Shown piece by piece: positions 1-8,372 of a DNA stretch of 64,000 bases; within the stretch, counting starts at the first letter, position 1; every line of letters starts with the position of its first letter. The stretch lies in contig NZ_JOCQ01000016.1 of the NCBI RefSeq assembly GCF_000720725.1, positions 1-64,000 on the forward strand, written 5' to 3'. This stretch comes from Streptomyces rimosus subsp. rimosus. GTDB lineage: Bacteria; Actinomycetota; Actinomycetes; Streptomycetales; Streptomycetaceae. The position numbers and the translations under genes are program-made. The notes beneath the pieces are model-generated. The model worked only from the letters and a program-made list of their open reading frames with translations, was not told where the DNA came from and did no database searches.

Positions 1-41
1 CCCACCCCCACCCCCCCCCACGCAAGGAGAGTCACGCACCC

Positions 42-1340
42 ATGTCAGGGCCCCGGACCGACGCACCACTGGACGCACCACTGGACCCACCGCTGATCGA
101 CGCCGAGGAGGACCTGACCCCGGCCCCGCCGGTCGCCGCGGCCCGCCGCCGGCTGCGCGCGCACCCGGCCCTGGTCCTGCTCGGTATCGTGCTCGCCTCG
201 CTGAACATGCGGGCCGCGCTGGCCGGCGTCTCGCCGCTGGTGAGCGAGATCGGCTCGCACTACCACCTGGCCGCCACCGCGAGCAGCCTGGTGACGACGA
301 TCCCGCTCATCTTCATGGGCCTCGGCTCCATCGCCGCGCCGAAACTGGCCCGCCGCTGGGGCACCGAGACGGTGCTGTGCGGCGCGCTGGTGCTGCTGTG
401 CGGCGGCATCCTGCTGCGCATCGCGCCGCCGGTCGTCGCCCTGTTCGTGGGCTGCGCGGTGGTCGGTACGTCCATCGCCCTGCTGAACGTCCTGATGCCC
501 GGCCTGATCAAGCGGGACTTCCCGGAGAAGGCCGCGGGCATGACCGCCCTGTACTCGACGGCGATGATCCTCGGCGCCACCGTCTCGGCCGCCTCCGCCG
601 TGCCGTTGGAGAACGCACTGGGCGGCTGGCAGGGGTCGCTGGCCTCGTGGGCGCTGCTGGCCGCGGTCGCCGCCGTCGTCTGGATCCCGCAGGCGGTGCT
701 CGCCCGGCGCGGTACGCGGCACGGGCAGCCCGCCGCGACGCCCGCGCACGCGGCCGAGGACGGCCCGAAGCTGAGCCGTTCCCCGCTGGCCTGGCAGGTC
801 ACGCTCTTCATGGGCTCGCAGTCGCTGATCGCGTACGTGATGATCGCCTGGATGCCGACGATCTTCACCGACCACGGCATGAGCAAGGCCACGGCCGGGC
901 TGGTCTTCGCCTTCAGCACGCTGGTGCAGATGGCCGGTTCGTTCGTGGTGCCGATGCTGGCCGGGCGGATGCGGCGGCAGCGGCTGCTGGCCGTCGCCGT
1001 CACCGTCCTGATGGCCTGCGGCATCGTCGGCCTCCTGGTCGCCCCGGTGGCCGGCGCCTGGGTCTGGGCGATTCTCCTGGGCATCGGCCAGGGCGGCGCG
1101 CTCGGCCTGGCGCTGACGATGATGGTGCTGCGCTCCGGCGACGCGCACACCGCCGCCCGCCTCTCGGGCATGGCACAGACCTGGGGCTACCTGCTCGCCG
1201 CCGCCGGACCGCTGGTCCTCGGCGCGGTACACCAGGCGACGCACGGCTGGACGGTACCGATCGTGCTGCTGCTGGCCGTCTGCGCGGGCCTGGTGCTGCT
1301 GGGCATGGGAGCGGGACGGGACCGGAGGATCGGGGCCTGA
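42..1340 (+). CDS. MFS transporter, CynX/NimT-like
   Basis: A 432-residue major facilitator protein of about 12 membrane segments, acting in the cytoplasmic membrane as an exporter or ion/solute antiporter. The first ~50 residues are Pro/Asp-rich and cytoplasmic; the first membrane segment begins near LVLLGIVLASLNMRAAL. The LNMRAALAGVSPL motif and the GQGGALGLALTMMVLRS stretch in the second half resemble the CynX/NimT (cyanate, 2-nitroimidazole) branch as I recall it. The start ATG has an AAGGAGAG Shine-Dalgarno 11 bases upstream. It stands alone: the next gene has its own regulatory dyad. The substrate cannot be read from sequence. Confidence 0.9.
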   Translation: MSGPRTDAPLDAPLDPPLIDAEEDLTPAPPVAAARRRLRAHPALVLLGIVLASLNMRAALAGVSPLVSEIGSHYHLAATASSLVTTIPLIFMGLGSIAAPKLARRWGTETVLCGALVLLCGGILLRIAPPVVALFVGCAVVGTSIALLNVLMPGLIKRDFPEKAAGMTALYSTAMILGATVSAASAVPLENALGGWQGSLASWALLAAVAAVVWIPQAVLARRGTRHGQPAATPAHAAEDGPKLSRSPLAWQVTLFMGSQSLIAYVMIAWMPTIFTDHGMSKATAGLVFAFSTLVQMAGSFVVPMLAGRMRRQRLLAVAVTVLMACGIVGLLVAPVAGAWVWAILLGIGQGGALGLALTMMVLRSGDAHTAARLSGMAQTWGYLLAAAGPLVLGAVHQATHGWTVPIVLLLAVCAGLVLLGMGAGRDRRIGA

Positions 1341-1456
1341 CCCGTCCGTTCCCGAAGGCCCCGTGGACCGCTTGCCGTGCTCGCGTTCCACGGGGCCACT
1401 TCCATAGCGGTACGGCTGATACGGACTGGTACGGGCTGATACAGACTGGTACAGGC

Positions 1457-1482
1457 TTGACCTTCACGCCGACGTGAAGGTC
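1457..1482 (+). promoter_or_regulatory. MerR-type operator/promoter (-35 TTGACC plus 9-bp dyad)
   Basis: A -35-like TTGACC (1457-1462) runs into a perfect inverted repeat, arms GACCTTCAC (1459-1467) and GTGAAGGTC (1474-1482), centre of 6 bases. A dyad placed immediately after a TTGAC box is how MerR-family promoters are built (established knowledge). It lies just upstream of the nitroreductase gene, and a merR gene follows in the same direction. No convincing -10 is visible. Upstream at about 1408-1450 there is an imperfect 20-bp tandem repeat. Confidence 0.65.
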
Positions 1483-1494
1483 GAGAGTGCGGCC

Positions 1495-1971
1495 ATGAAC
1501 AGTTCAGACAACCGAGGCAACCGTGCCGACCGAAGCGCCCGAAGCGCCCGTGTGAACCCTTTCAACCACCGCGTCATCGAAGAGTTCCGCTCCAACGGAG
1601 GCTGCGTGGGCGGCGAGTTCACAGGGCAGACGCTGCTCCTCCTGACCACCACCGGAGCGCGGTCCGGCCTGCCGCGTACCACTCCCGTTCTCTACCTGCC
1701 GGACGGTACGGACCGGCTCGCCGTCTTCGCCTCCAACGGGGGCTCGCCCGCCGCGCCGGCCTGGTACCGCAACCTGACCGCCCACCCCCTGGCGACGGTC
1801 GAGGTCGGCACCCGTACGTACCGGGCCCGTGCTGTCGAAGTCACAGGCGAGGACAGAGACCGGCTATGGGCCCTCCAGGTGACGGCCCACCCACAGTTCG
1901 CCGCCTTTCAGGAGCGCGCGGGGCGGCGCATCCCGGTCATGGCGCTCTCCCCGTGGGGCGCCCGCGCGTGA
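1495..1971 (+). CDS. F420-dependent nitroreductase/quinone reductase family (DUF385, Ddn-like)
   Basis: A 158-residue protein of the deazaflavin (F420)-dependent nitroreductase family, which uses F420H2 to reduce quinones and nitro compounds. Family signatures are LLLLTTTGARSGLPRTTPVLYL (split-barrel core), ASNGGSPAAPAWYRNL and a C-terminal PVMALSPW. An in-frame GTG at 1474 lies inside the operator dyad, so the ATG at 1495 is preferred. The MerR gene starts 65 bases downstream, and the dyad at 1457-1482 suggests joint control. The native substrate is unknown. Confidence 0.88.
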   Translation: MNSSDNRGNRADRSARSARVNPFNHRVIEEFRSNGGCVGGEFTGQTLLLLTTTGARSGLPRTTPVLYLPDGTDRLAVFASNGGSPAAPAWYRNLTAHPLATVEVGTRTYRARAVEVTGEDRDRLWALQVTAHPQFAAFQERAGRRIPVMALSPWGARA

Positions 1972-1996
1972 TCTTCACGTCCGCAGCGCGGATTAT

Positions 1997-2029
1997 GCTC
2001 CCTCCCGTAGGCGCGCGTCGGGAGGGAGC
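1997..2029 (+). promoter_or_regulatory. Perfect 11-bp inverted repeat burying the merR ribosome binding site
   Basis: Arms GCTCCCTCCCG (1997-2007) and CGGGAGGGAGC (2019-2029) are perfectly complementary with an 11-base loop. The right arm contains GGAGGGAG, the Shine-Dalgarno of the GTG start at 2037. In RNA the hairpin would hide the ribosome binding site; in DNA it could be an autoregulatory operator. No U-tract follows, so it is not an ordinary terminator. Confidence 0.6.
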
Positions 2030-2036
2030 ACGCACC

Positions 2037-2459
2037 GTGCGCATCGGGGAGCTGGCCCGCGCCACCGGCACGACGACCCGGGCCCTGCGCTACTACGAGG
2101 AGCAGGGCCTGCTGCGTCCCGGCCGGTCCGCGAACGGGTACCGGAGCTACGGCGACGGCGCGGTACGCGCCGTGGCGAACATCCGGCTGCTGCTGGCCTC
2201 CGGCCTCACCACCGACGACCTCCGCCTCATCGACGGCTGCCTGCGCGACGAGCTGATCGGGGACCACGCCTGCGCCGACCCCGCCCCCAAGATCGAGGTC
2301 TTCGAGCAGCGGCTCGCCCTGCTCCAGCAGCGCATCAACGACCTCAGCGCCGTACGCGACCGGCTCCTCGACCGAGTCAACGAGCTGCGCCGGCCGCCCG
2401 GCAGCAACGACCGTGAACGCTGCCCCACCGGCTCCGGACCGGAGCCAGCCATGCGCTGA
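2037..2459 (+). CDS. MerR family transcriptional regulator
   Basis: A 140-residue one-domain regulator. The N-terminal winged helix reads MRIGELARATGTTTRALRYY, EEQGLLRP and NGYRSY, the standard MerR recognition signature. A long dimerisation helix follows (EVFEQRLALLQQRINDLSAVRDRLLDRVNEL). One cysteine (HACAD) sits near the middle; there is no canonical metal-binding Cys set. The GTG start is preceded by GGAGGGAG. It probably acts on the TTGACC/dyad promoter of the upstream nitroreductase gene, giving a small autoregulated pair. The inducer is unknown. Confidence 0.9.
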   Translation: MRIGELARATGTTTRALRYYEEQGLLRPGRSANGYRSYGDGAVRAVANIRLLLASGLTTDDLRLIDGCLRDELIGDHACADPAPKIEVFEQRLALLQQRINDLSAVRDRLLDRVNELRRPPGSNDRERCPTGSGPEPAMR

Positions 2460-2561
2460 GCGGCCGACACAGGCGCGGCCTCTGCCGGTCAACCGGTGAT
2501 TTCGACGGCGCCCGCCGCGTACTGCCGTCTGCGGGGGCGGATGCTGCCTTACCGTGCCCCC

Positions 2562-3356
2562 ATGAGCGATGTGCTGCACACCGGCCACGGCCCCCGCTCG
2601 CGGCTCACCCGCAGGGGCAAGCTCCTCCTGGCCGTCGGTCTCTGCGCCGTCCTGGCGCTCCTCGCGGTGCTGCTCACGCGCCTCCTGGGCGGCCCCGGCC
2701 ACCCGCCCCTCACGATCCCGGAGGGCCGGCGCGCCACCCAGGTGTACGCGGCGGTCGACAAGGCGCTCGCCGTCGCGCCCGGCACCACGGAGAAGGCCGC
2801 GAAGACCGCCCGGCTGAAGCTGCCGGAGGCGGCGAAGGGCAATCCGGAGGGGTTTCTCTACCCCGCGACGTATCCGGTGGACGACGACACCACGCCGGCG
2901 TCGCTACTCTCGTTCATGACTAACACCGCCGCCGAGAAGCAGGCCGCCGACGGCATCCGTGCGTACGAAACGGTGATCATCGCCTCCGTCGTGCAGGCCG
3001 AGGCCGACCGGGCCGCCGACATGGGCAAGGTCGCCCGGGTCATCGAGAACCGGATCGACCGGGGCATGCCCCTCCAGATGGACTCGACCATCAACTACGC
3101 CCTCGGCCGCAGCTCCCTCAACACCAGCCACGCGGACACCAGACTGAACAGTCCGTACAACACGTACCGGCACAAGGGCCTTCCGCCGACCCCGATCGAC
3201 AATCCCGGCCAGGACGCCCTCCGGGCCGCGGCCCGGCCACCCGCGGGCGACTGGCTGTACTTCGTGACGGTCGCCCCCGGCGACACCCGCTTCACCGCCG
3301 ACTACGCGCAGCACCGCGCGAACGTACGGGAGTTCAACGAGCGGCAGAAGCGGTGA
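2562..3356 (+). CDS. Endolytic transglycosylase MltG-like (YceG family)
   Basis: A 264-residue membrane-anchored lytic transglycosylase-like protein: a cytoplasmic basic N-terminus (SRLTRRGK), one membrane segment (LLLAVGLCAVLALLAVLLTRLL) and an extracellular YceG domain. The catalytic-Glu motif of MltG appears as IIASVVQAEAD, followed by KVARVIENRIDRGMPLQMDST and SPYNTYRHKGLPPTPIDNPG, all family signatures. It would cleave nascent peptidoglycan strands outside the membrane. At 264 residues it is shorter than the main housekeeping MltG of actinobacteria, so it may be a second copy. The in-frame ATG at 2562 fits the start of the membrane anchor. Confidence 0.9.
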   Translation: MSDVLHTGHGPRSRLTRRGKLLLAVGLCAVLALLAVLLTRLLGGPGHPPLTIPEGRRATQVYAAVDKALAVAPGTTEKAAKTARLKLPEAAKGNPEGFLYPATYPVDDDTTPASLLSFMTNTAAEKQAADGIRAYETVIIASVVQAEADRAADMGKVARVIENRIDRGMPLQMDSTINYALGRSSLNTSHADTRLNSPYNTYRHKGLPPTPIDNPGQDALRAAARPPAGDWLYFVTVAPGDTRFTADYAQHRANVREFNERQKR

Positions 3357-3405
3357 CCGACAGCGGTCCTGACGCGGTGCCGGGGCCGTTGTCAGTGCTG
3401 CCCGG

Positions 3406-3411
3406 TATAAC
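3406..3411 (+). promoter_or_regulatory. Predicted -10 (TATAAC) of a leaderless transcript
   Basis: TATAAC ends 7 bases before the ATG at 3419, so transcription would begin at or next to the start codon. There is no Shine-Dalgarno in front of that ATG. No good -35 is visible. Confidence 0.4.
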
Positions 3412-3418
3412 TCCTCGC

Positions 3419-3871
3419 ATGGCACTGACGTGGAAGTTGGTCATCGACAGCACGAACGCGTCCGCCCTGGCGGACTTCTGGGCCGCGGCCCTGGAGTACG
3501 AGGTGGAGGACCCCACCGCTCTCATCGAACAACTGCTGGCCGCCGGCCATCTCAAGGAGGAAGCGGTCACCGAGCACCACGGCCGCAAGACCTTCCGCGG
3601 CTATGCCGCGATACGCCACCCCGAGGACCCGTACGACGAGACCAGCGGCGTCGGCCGCGGACGGCGCCTGCTCTTCCAGGACGTACCGGAGGGCAAGTCG
3701 TGCAAGAACCGCCTGCACATCGACGTCCACAGCGGCCCCGGCGGCCTGGAGGCGCTGGTGACCAGGCTGGAGAGCCTGGGAGCGACGCGCGTCCGGGAGG
3801 TGAACCAGGGACCTGCCGGGCACTGGTGGCTCATGCAGGACCCGGAGGGAAACGAGTTCTGCGCGGCGTAG
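3419..3871 (+). CDS. VOC/glyoxalase-like domain protein
   Basis: A 150-residue protein of the vicinal oxygen chelate fold, recognised by MALTWKLVIDSTNASALADFWAAAL at the start and by LHIDVHSG, LESLGATRV and HWWLMQDPEGNEFCA at the end. Metal-ligand candidates are the His of LHIDVH and the Glu of EGNEFC. A GTG at 3353 would give 22 extra residues and a 4-base overlap with the mltG-like stop, but those residues do not look like the fold, and a TATAAC -10 sits just before 3419. Substrate unknown; such proteins include dioxygenases, lyases and antibiotic-binding proteins. Confidence 0.85.
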   Translation: MALTWKLVIDSTNASALADFWAAALEYEVEDPTALIEQLLAAGHLKEEAVTEHHGRKTFRGYAAIRHPEDPYDETSGVGRGRRLLFQDVPEGKSCKNRLHIDVHSGPGGLEALVTRLESLGATRVREVNQGPAGHWWLMQDPEGNEFCAA

Positions 3872-3907
3872 GGCGTGCGGCGGTGGCCGCGTCCCGTGGA
3901 CAGCTCG

Positions 3908-4189
3908 CTAGTCGGCGCTGTCCACAACGAAGTAACCCCGCCCGCTCACCACGCGCACAAGCCCCTCAGTGCGAAGACTGGCCACGGCACGGGTAGCCGT
4001 CGACTGGGACACGTCGAACTCGGCGGCAATCGCCACCGTGCCCGACAAGCGTTCCCCGGCCCGATAGGTACCGTCCTGAATCCGCCGCCGGATCTCGGCT
4101 GCGACTTGGGGCCAATGCGGTAGGGCTCTGTCGATCTTCACCTGGTCAGCGTGCGGCAGATTCACCCAACCTGCTATCGAGCTACCCAC
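3908..4189 (-). CDS. Short GntR-type winged-helix regulator, no effector domain
   Basis: A 93-residue protein that is nearly all GntR DNA-binding domain: PQVAAEIRRRIQDGTYRAGERLSGTVAIAAEFDVS, then QSTATRAVASLRTEGLVRVVSGRGYFV. It stops straight after the wing, so the usual FCD or UTRA ligand-binding domain is absent. It could be a genuine small regulator, as often seen in actinobacteria, or the remnant of a longer one. The GTG at 4189 is the longest start; GTG codons at 4165 and 4141 are alternatives and none has a clear Shine-Dalgarno. Confidence 0.75.
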   Translation of the reverse strand: MGSSIAGWVNLPHADQVKIDRALPHWPQVAAEIRRRIQDGTYRAGERLSGTVAIAAEFDVSQSTATRAVASLRTEGLVRVVSGRGYFVVDSAD

Positions 4190-4229
4190 CTAGTCAGCAG
4201 CAGCGCCCGGCGCGCCACCCCACCCAACG

Positions 4230-4260
4230 AAAACGCTCGGCCGGAAACCCCGGCCGAGCG
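4230..4260 (-). terminator. Intrinsic terminator of the ABC exporter operon
   Basis: Read on the minus strand, an 11-bp perfect stem (arms CGCTCGGCCGG and CCGGCCGAGCG, 5-base loop) is followed by TTTTCGTT. It lies 24 bases past the stop of the last permease gene. Confidence 0.8.
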
Positions 4261-4284
4261 CCCGCGATCCACGCGCCGTCGCCC

Positions 4285-5076
4285 CTACTCCTCCCCCGCC
4301 ACCGTCAACGACCGCAGCTTGCGGCCCGCGTACCAGGTGGCCAGGCCCGTCACGGCCACCAGGAGGACGACCGCCAGTGGCAGCCCCACCTCCGAGGTGA
4401 TCGCGCCTTCCGCGCCGATCTTCTGGCCGATCGCGAGGGCCCACTGCTGCACGCTCAGGGTGCGCGCGCCCGGCACCAGGTTGCCGAACAGGGTCTCCCA
4501 CACCAGGGCGTAGACCAGGCCGAAGACGACCGCGTGCCGGCTGACCGTCCCGAAGAACAGGAACAGGGCGCTGTACGCGACGGAGGCCACGGCGGCGGCC
4601 ACCGCGTACGCCACCGCTATCTGTTGGCTGTTGCCGTTCAGGATGAACCCGGCGATCAGGACCGGTACCGCCGAGAACGCGGCCGTCACGCCGATCGCCA
4701 CGACCAGTTTGGTGAAGATGACCGAGGACCGGCGCAGCGGTTTGGCCAGCAGGTAGACGACCGAGCCGTCGTCGATCTCGGGGCCGATCGCGCCCGTACC
4801 GGCGATGACGCCGATCAGCGGGACCATCGTGGCCAGCGCGAAGGTGCCCAGGACGCCGTTGGCGGTGGAGTCGTCGGCGCCGGCCAGGGCCCGTACGGCG
4901 ACGGAGATGACGATCAGGAGGGCGGGCAGCGCGAACAGGATGAGCGCGCGGCGCCGGCCGAGCAGGGCCCGGTAGGTGAGCCGGGCGACGGTGGGGTTGA
5001 ACACCGAGGGCACCGGCGAGGGGCCCGCAGCGGGCGCCGGGGACGGGTCCGGCCGGACCGATGAGGTCGCAGACAT
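4285..5076 (-). CDS. ABC-2 type transporter permease
   Basis: A 263-residue integral membrane protein with about six hydrophobic segments and the ABC-2 pattern: an N-terminal segment after NPTVARLTYRALLGRRRALILFALPALL, an extracytoplasmic loop and the conserved GPEIDDGSVVYLLAKPLRRSSVIFTKLVV block. It begins 16 bases after the stop of the upstream ATPase gene, with an AAGGAGCCTCGAAGCG region in between, and must form the membrane part of that exporter. Last gene of a four-gene minus-strand operon. Substrate unknown. Confidence 0.9.
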   Translation of the reverse strand: MSATSSVRPDPSPAPAAGPSPVPSVFNPTVARLTYRALLGRRRALILFALPALLIVISVAVRALAGADDSTANGVLGTFALATMVPLIGVIAGTGAIGPEIDDGSVVYLLAKPLRRSSVIFTKLVVAIGVTAAFSAVPVLIAGFILNGNSQQIAVAYAVAAAVASVAYSALFLFFGTVSRHAVVFGLVYALVWETLFGNLVPGARTLSVQQWALAIGQKIGAEGAITSEVGLPLAVVLLVAVTGLATWYAGRKLRSLTVAGEE

Positions 5077-5092
5077 CGCTTCGAGGCTCCTT

Positions 5093-6004
5093 TCAGGCCG
5101 CTACGAGGTAGGAGAAGACCGATTCCAGGGACTCGTCGGAGGGCGAGACCGTCAGGAGGCGGATGCCGTGGTCGCGGGCGACCCGCGGCAGCAGGGCGGT
5201 GAAGCGCGGGAAATCGACGGCCTGGATGCGCAGCGCGCCCTCCTGGAGGTCGACCTCTATCCCGGCCGTGGACGGGTCGGCGATCAGGGCGGCGGCCAGC
5301 GCCCGGTCGTCGGTGGAGCGTACGAGGTAGCGGTGCGGCCGGTCCGTCATCAGGCGGCGGATCTTGCGGAAGTCGCCCGACGCCGCGTGGCGCCCGGCCA
5401 CCACCACCTCGATGTGCGAGGCCAGCTGCTCGACCTCTTCGAGGATGTGGGAGGAGAACAGGACCGTGCGACCCTCGGCTCCCATCCGCCGCAAGAGGTC
5501 CATCAGCTGCATCCGCTGGCGCGGGTCCATGCCGTTGAACGGCTCGTCCAGCAGGAGCACGGACGGGTCGTGGACCAGCGCGGACGCCATCTTCACGCGC
5601 TGGCGCATGCCCTTGCTGTACGTGGAGATCCGGCGGTCCTGCGCGTACTCCATCTCGACGGTGGCCAGTGCCCGCCGCGCGGCGTCCTTGCCCAGGCCGT
5701 GCAGTTCGGCGTTGGCGACGACGAACTCGCGGCCGGTGAGGAAGTCGTACATGGCCTCACGCTCGGGCACGATGCCGATGTGGCGGTAGATGCTCTCGTT
5801 GCGCCAGACGGTGCGGCCGTCGAGGGTGACGGTCCCGCCGGACGGCGCGAGGAAGCCGCCCATCATGTTGATCAGCGTGGACTTGCCCGCGCCGTTGGGG
5901 CCGAGCAGGCCGGTGACGCCGGGGCCGATGGTCATGGTGATGTCGTTGACGGCAACGACGTTGCCGAACCAGCGGGAGACGTGGTCGATCTGGATGGTCG
6001 TCAT
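5093..6004 (-). CDS. ABC transporter ATP-binding protein
   Basis: A 303-residue nucleotide-binding subunit. Walker A is GLLGPNGAGKSTLI, the signature motif is YSKGMRQRVKMA, Walker B is SVLLLDEPFNGMDP, and the switch His is in LFSSHILEEV. The C-terminal ~90 residues form the accessory domain usual in ABC-2 drug or polymer exporters. It pairs with the permease just downstream; the second permease gene lies 70 bases upstream. It energises export of an unidentified substrate. Confidence 0.93.
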   Translation of the reverse strand: MTTIQIDHVSRWFGNVVAVNDITMTIGPGVTGLLGPNGAGKSTLINMMGGFLAPSGGTVTLDGRTVWRNESIYRHIGIVPEREAMYDFLTGREFVVANAELHGLGKDAARRALATVEMEYAQDRRISTYSKGMRQRVKMASALVHDPSVLLLDEPFNGMDPRQRMQLMDLLRRMGAEGRTVLFSSHILEEVEQLASHIEVVVAGRHAASGDFRKIRRLMTDRPHRYLVRSTDDRALAAALIADPSTAGIEVDLQEGALRIQAVDFPRFTALLPRVARDHGIRLLTVSPSDESLESVFSYLVAA

Positions 6005-6074
6005 GGGCGCGGCCCATTCTTTCGGGGGCTGGTGGCGGGCGTCGGGTGCGCCGTCCGGGGCGCGGGGCGGGCGG

Positions 6075-6986
6075 TCACAGGCCGGCCTTCCGGTAGCGGC
6101 GCATCAGCAGCGCGTACGAGCCGGCGACGGCGCACAGGGTGACCAGGAGCGCCACCAGGCCGGCGGCGGTGGACGGCTGGACCTCGTCGGGGAACGACGC
6201 GGTGCCGCCCAGGAAGGTCGCCTGCACGCTGTCGATGAGCGTGATGGGCGAGCACAGCGCGAGCCATCCGACGACGCCCTCCTGGCCCTGTACGGCGGCG
6301 ATGCCCTGGACGGCGCTCACCGCGGCGTACGGGATGGTCAGCGCGGCGATGACGGCGGCGACGCCGAAGCCGCGGCGCGGGGTCAGCGCGGAGATCACCA
6401 GGCCGAGGCCGGCGAACAGCAGCGAGAGCAGCGCCACCGAGACCAGGCCCTGGCCCAGCCCCCTGGTCTGGTCGACGAAGTCCATCTTGGCGAGCAGCGC
6501 GCCCACGTACAGGATCAGCAGCGGGGCTGCGGTCAGGATGAACAGCGCGCTCGCCATCGCGGCGAACTTCGCCACCACGTAGTCGACGCGCTCGATGGGG
6601 CGCGAGAAGTACAGCGGCACCGTCCTGAAGCGCAGGTCGCGGGAGACGGACTGGGGTGCCTGGGCGGCCAGGTAGAGGCCGATGACCGCCTGGAGGTAGA
6701 TCGCGTACCTGGTGTACGCCACCGGCAGGTCGTGCATCTTCGTGAAGACCGCGACCGCCACCATGATGCCCGCGGGCAGGCACATCACGGCGAACAGCAG
6801 CATCGGCAGGACCTTGGACTTGGCGGAGCGGCCCAGTCCGTAGGCGCCGCGCAGGCTCTGTGAGAACAGCGACCGGCGGGCGTAGGCGCGGCCGAGGCGG
6901 GGGCCGTCGAAGTGGCGGTAGCCGATGTCGTGGATGACGTCCGGCGCCGCTCCGGAGGGCGCGGGGGTCCTGGTCTCAGGCGGCAT
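6075..6986 (-). CDS. ABC-2 type transporter permease
   Basis: A 303-residue membrane protein with about six hydrophobic segments. The start ATG lies inside the end of the upstream ATPase gene (11-base overlap), which argues for translational coupling; a longer reading from 7103 would add 39 Pro/Arg-rich residues that duplicate the ATPase C-terminus in another frame and is not credible. The DVIHDIGYRHFDGPRLGRAYARRSLFSQSL N-terminus and the LRFRTVPLYFSRPIERVDYVVAKF block are typical of actinobacterial ABC-2 permeases. Confidence 0.88.
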   Translation of the reverse strand: MPPETRTPAPSGAAPDVIHDIGYRHFDGPRLGRAYARRSLFSQSLRGAYGLGRSAKSKVLPMLLFAVMCLPAGIMVAVAVFTKMHDLPVAYTRYAIYLQAVIGLYLAAQAPQSVSRDLRFRTVPLYFSRPIERVDYVVAKFAAMASALFILTAAPLLILYVGALLAKMDFVDQTRGLGQGLVSVALLSLLFAGLGLVISALTPRRGFGVAAVIAALTIPYAAVSAVQGIAAVQGQEGVVGWLALCSPITLIDSVQATFLGGTASFPDEVQPSTAAGLVALLVTLCAVAGSYALLMRRYRKAGL

Positions 6987-8055
6987 CGGGGGCGCCTCCG
7001 TCCTTGGGGGCTCGGTGGGCGGTCGTCGCGGGGGCCTTCGCCGAGGTGGCGGCCGTACGGGCCGGTACGTCCGGGGTGCGCGCGGGCTGAGCGGCCTGCG
7101 CACCGGCCGCGTCCTCGCTCTGGAAGACCTCGGATATGCGGTGCCGGCGCTGTTCCATCCGGACCAGGCCGAGCCCCAGGCCGGCGACGGTGTCGCGCAG
7201 CAGGTCGTACGTCTCCTCGCCGGTGGCCTCCACGTACAGCAGGTGGGCGGCGGAGGCCACGCCCTGCGAGCCGGGTGTCGCGGTGGTCACCGCGACACCG
7301 GCGCGGGTCAGGGCCGCGCGCAGCGCTTCCGTACCGTCCGGGTGCTCGTCGGTGTCCGTGACCTCGACGGCCAGGGAGGCGGTGAGCTGGGTGAAGTCGT
7401 CGGTGGCGGAGGAGCGCAGCAGCTTGCCGCCGTCGATGACGACGACGTGATCACAGGTGCGCTCCAGCTCGCCCAAAAGGTGCGAGGTGACCAGGACCGA
7501 GATGCCGAACTCCGTGTACACGCGGCGGATCAGGCCGAGCATCTCGTCGCGTCCGACCGGGTCGAGGCCGTTGGTCGGCTCGTCCAGGAACACCAGCTGC
7601 GGGTCGTGGACGAGCGCCTGGGCCAGCTTGACCCGCTGCTTCATGCCCGTCGAGTAGCCGCCGATGGGGCGGTAGCGCTCCTCGTAGAGGCCGACGTGCC
7701 GCAGCGTGTCGGCGGTGCGCTCACGCGCCGCGGTCGGCGGCAGGCCCGACATGCGCGCCATGTGGACGACGAACTCGGTGGCCGAGACGTCGGGCGGCAG
7801 GCAGTCGTGCTCCGGCATGTAGCCGACGCGCTCACGGATGGCGCCGCCTTCCGTGGCCACGTCGAGGCCGAGGACGGCCGCGGACCCCTCGCTGGCCGGG
7901 GCGAGCCCCAGCAGCAGCTTGATCAGGGTGGACTTGCCGGCACCGTTGGCACCCACCAGGCCGGTCACTCCGGGGCCGATGTCCACAGTGAGCCGGTCCA
8001 GCGCGGTCACCCTCGGGTACCGCTTGCTCAGGCTTTCGGTCACGATCACAGTCAC
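6976..8055 (-). CDS. ABC transporter ATP-binding protein
   Basis: A nucleotide-binding subunit of 359 residues from the chosen GTG. Motifs: Walker A GLVGANGAGKSTLI, signature YSTGMKQRVKLA, Walker B LVFLDEPTNGLDP, switch His in LVTSHLLGEL. After the ATPase core (about 230 residues) come an accessory domain and an Ala/Pro-rich tail (AAQPARTPDVPARTAATSAKAP). First gene of the operon. GTG codons at 8082, 8055, 8049 and 8043 are all in frame; 8055 fits the family N-terminus (ESLSKRYPRVTALD) but has no obvious Shine-Dalgarno. Confidence 0.88.
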   Translation of the reverse strand: MTVIVTESLSKRYPRVTALDRLTVDIGPGVTGLVGANGAGKSTLIKLLLGLAPASEGSAAVLGLDVATEGGAIRERVGYMPEHDCLPPDVSATEFVVHMARMSGLPPTAARERTADTLRHVGLYEERYRPIGGYSTGMKQRVKLAQALVHDPQLVFLDEPTNGLDPVGRDEMLGLIRRVYTEFGISVLVTSHLLGELERTCDHVVVIDGGKLLRSSATDDFTQLTASLAVEVTDTDEHPDGTEALRAALTRAGVAVTTATPGSQGVASAAHLLYVEATGEETYDLLRDTVAGLGLGLVRMEQRRHRISEVFQSEDAAGAQAAQPARTPDVPARTAATSAKAPATTAHRAPKDGGAPDAA

Positions 8056-8372
8056 GTCATCGACGGTAGTGGCGGGGACCACACCGGTCGTCAGACCTGG
8101 CGGCTGGATCAGCGTCCGACCACAGGTGTAGGGGCCCGTAGGGGAAGTCGTGCTTCGGTTCCCCTCCGTGCGGTGGCGCAACGGCGTACGCAGCCTGTCG
8201 CCGTGCGGTGGCGAGGTGGCGCGGGGCCCCGGCGCCGAGAGCCCCGCGGCGGGGTTTTCCGCAGGCTCGGCCGACCCCTTGACGCCGCCGCCGAGCATTG
8301 TCACATTCATCAGTGTCAAGTTACGGGTACGTACCGCGATGATCGGCTCACGGACGGAACGGACGGTTGGCG
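8056..8372. other. Divergent intergenic region between the ABC operon and the M24 gene
   Basis: 317 bases with no gene. It holds two copies of CCGTGCGGTGGCG (near 8166 and 8203) and an imperfect dyad at about 8298-8320 (TTGTCAC, 8 bases, then GTGTCAA), which contains a minus-strand TTGACA. Both could belong to the ABC operon promoter, but no clear -10 is placed correctly. Confidence 0.4.

Noticed and set aside
3918..3926. Third DnaA box (CTGTCCACA)
   Set aside because: Single, one mismatch to the preferred box and inside the 3' end of the GntR gene; likely chance.
6987..7103. Longer N-terminus for the second ABC permease
   Set aside because: It translates the end of the upstream ATPase gene in another frame and is Arg/Pro-rich; the 11-base overlap start is more natural.
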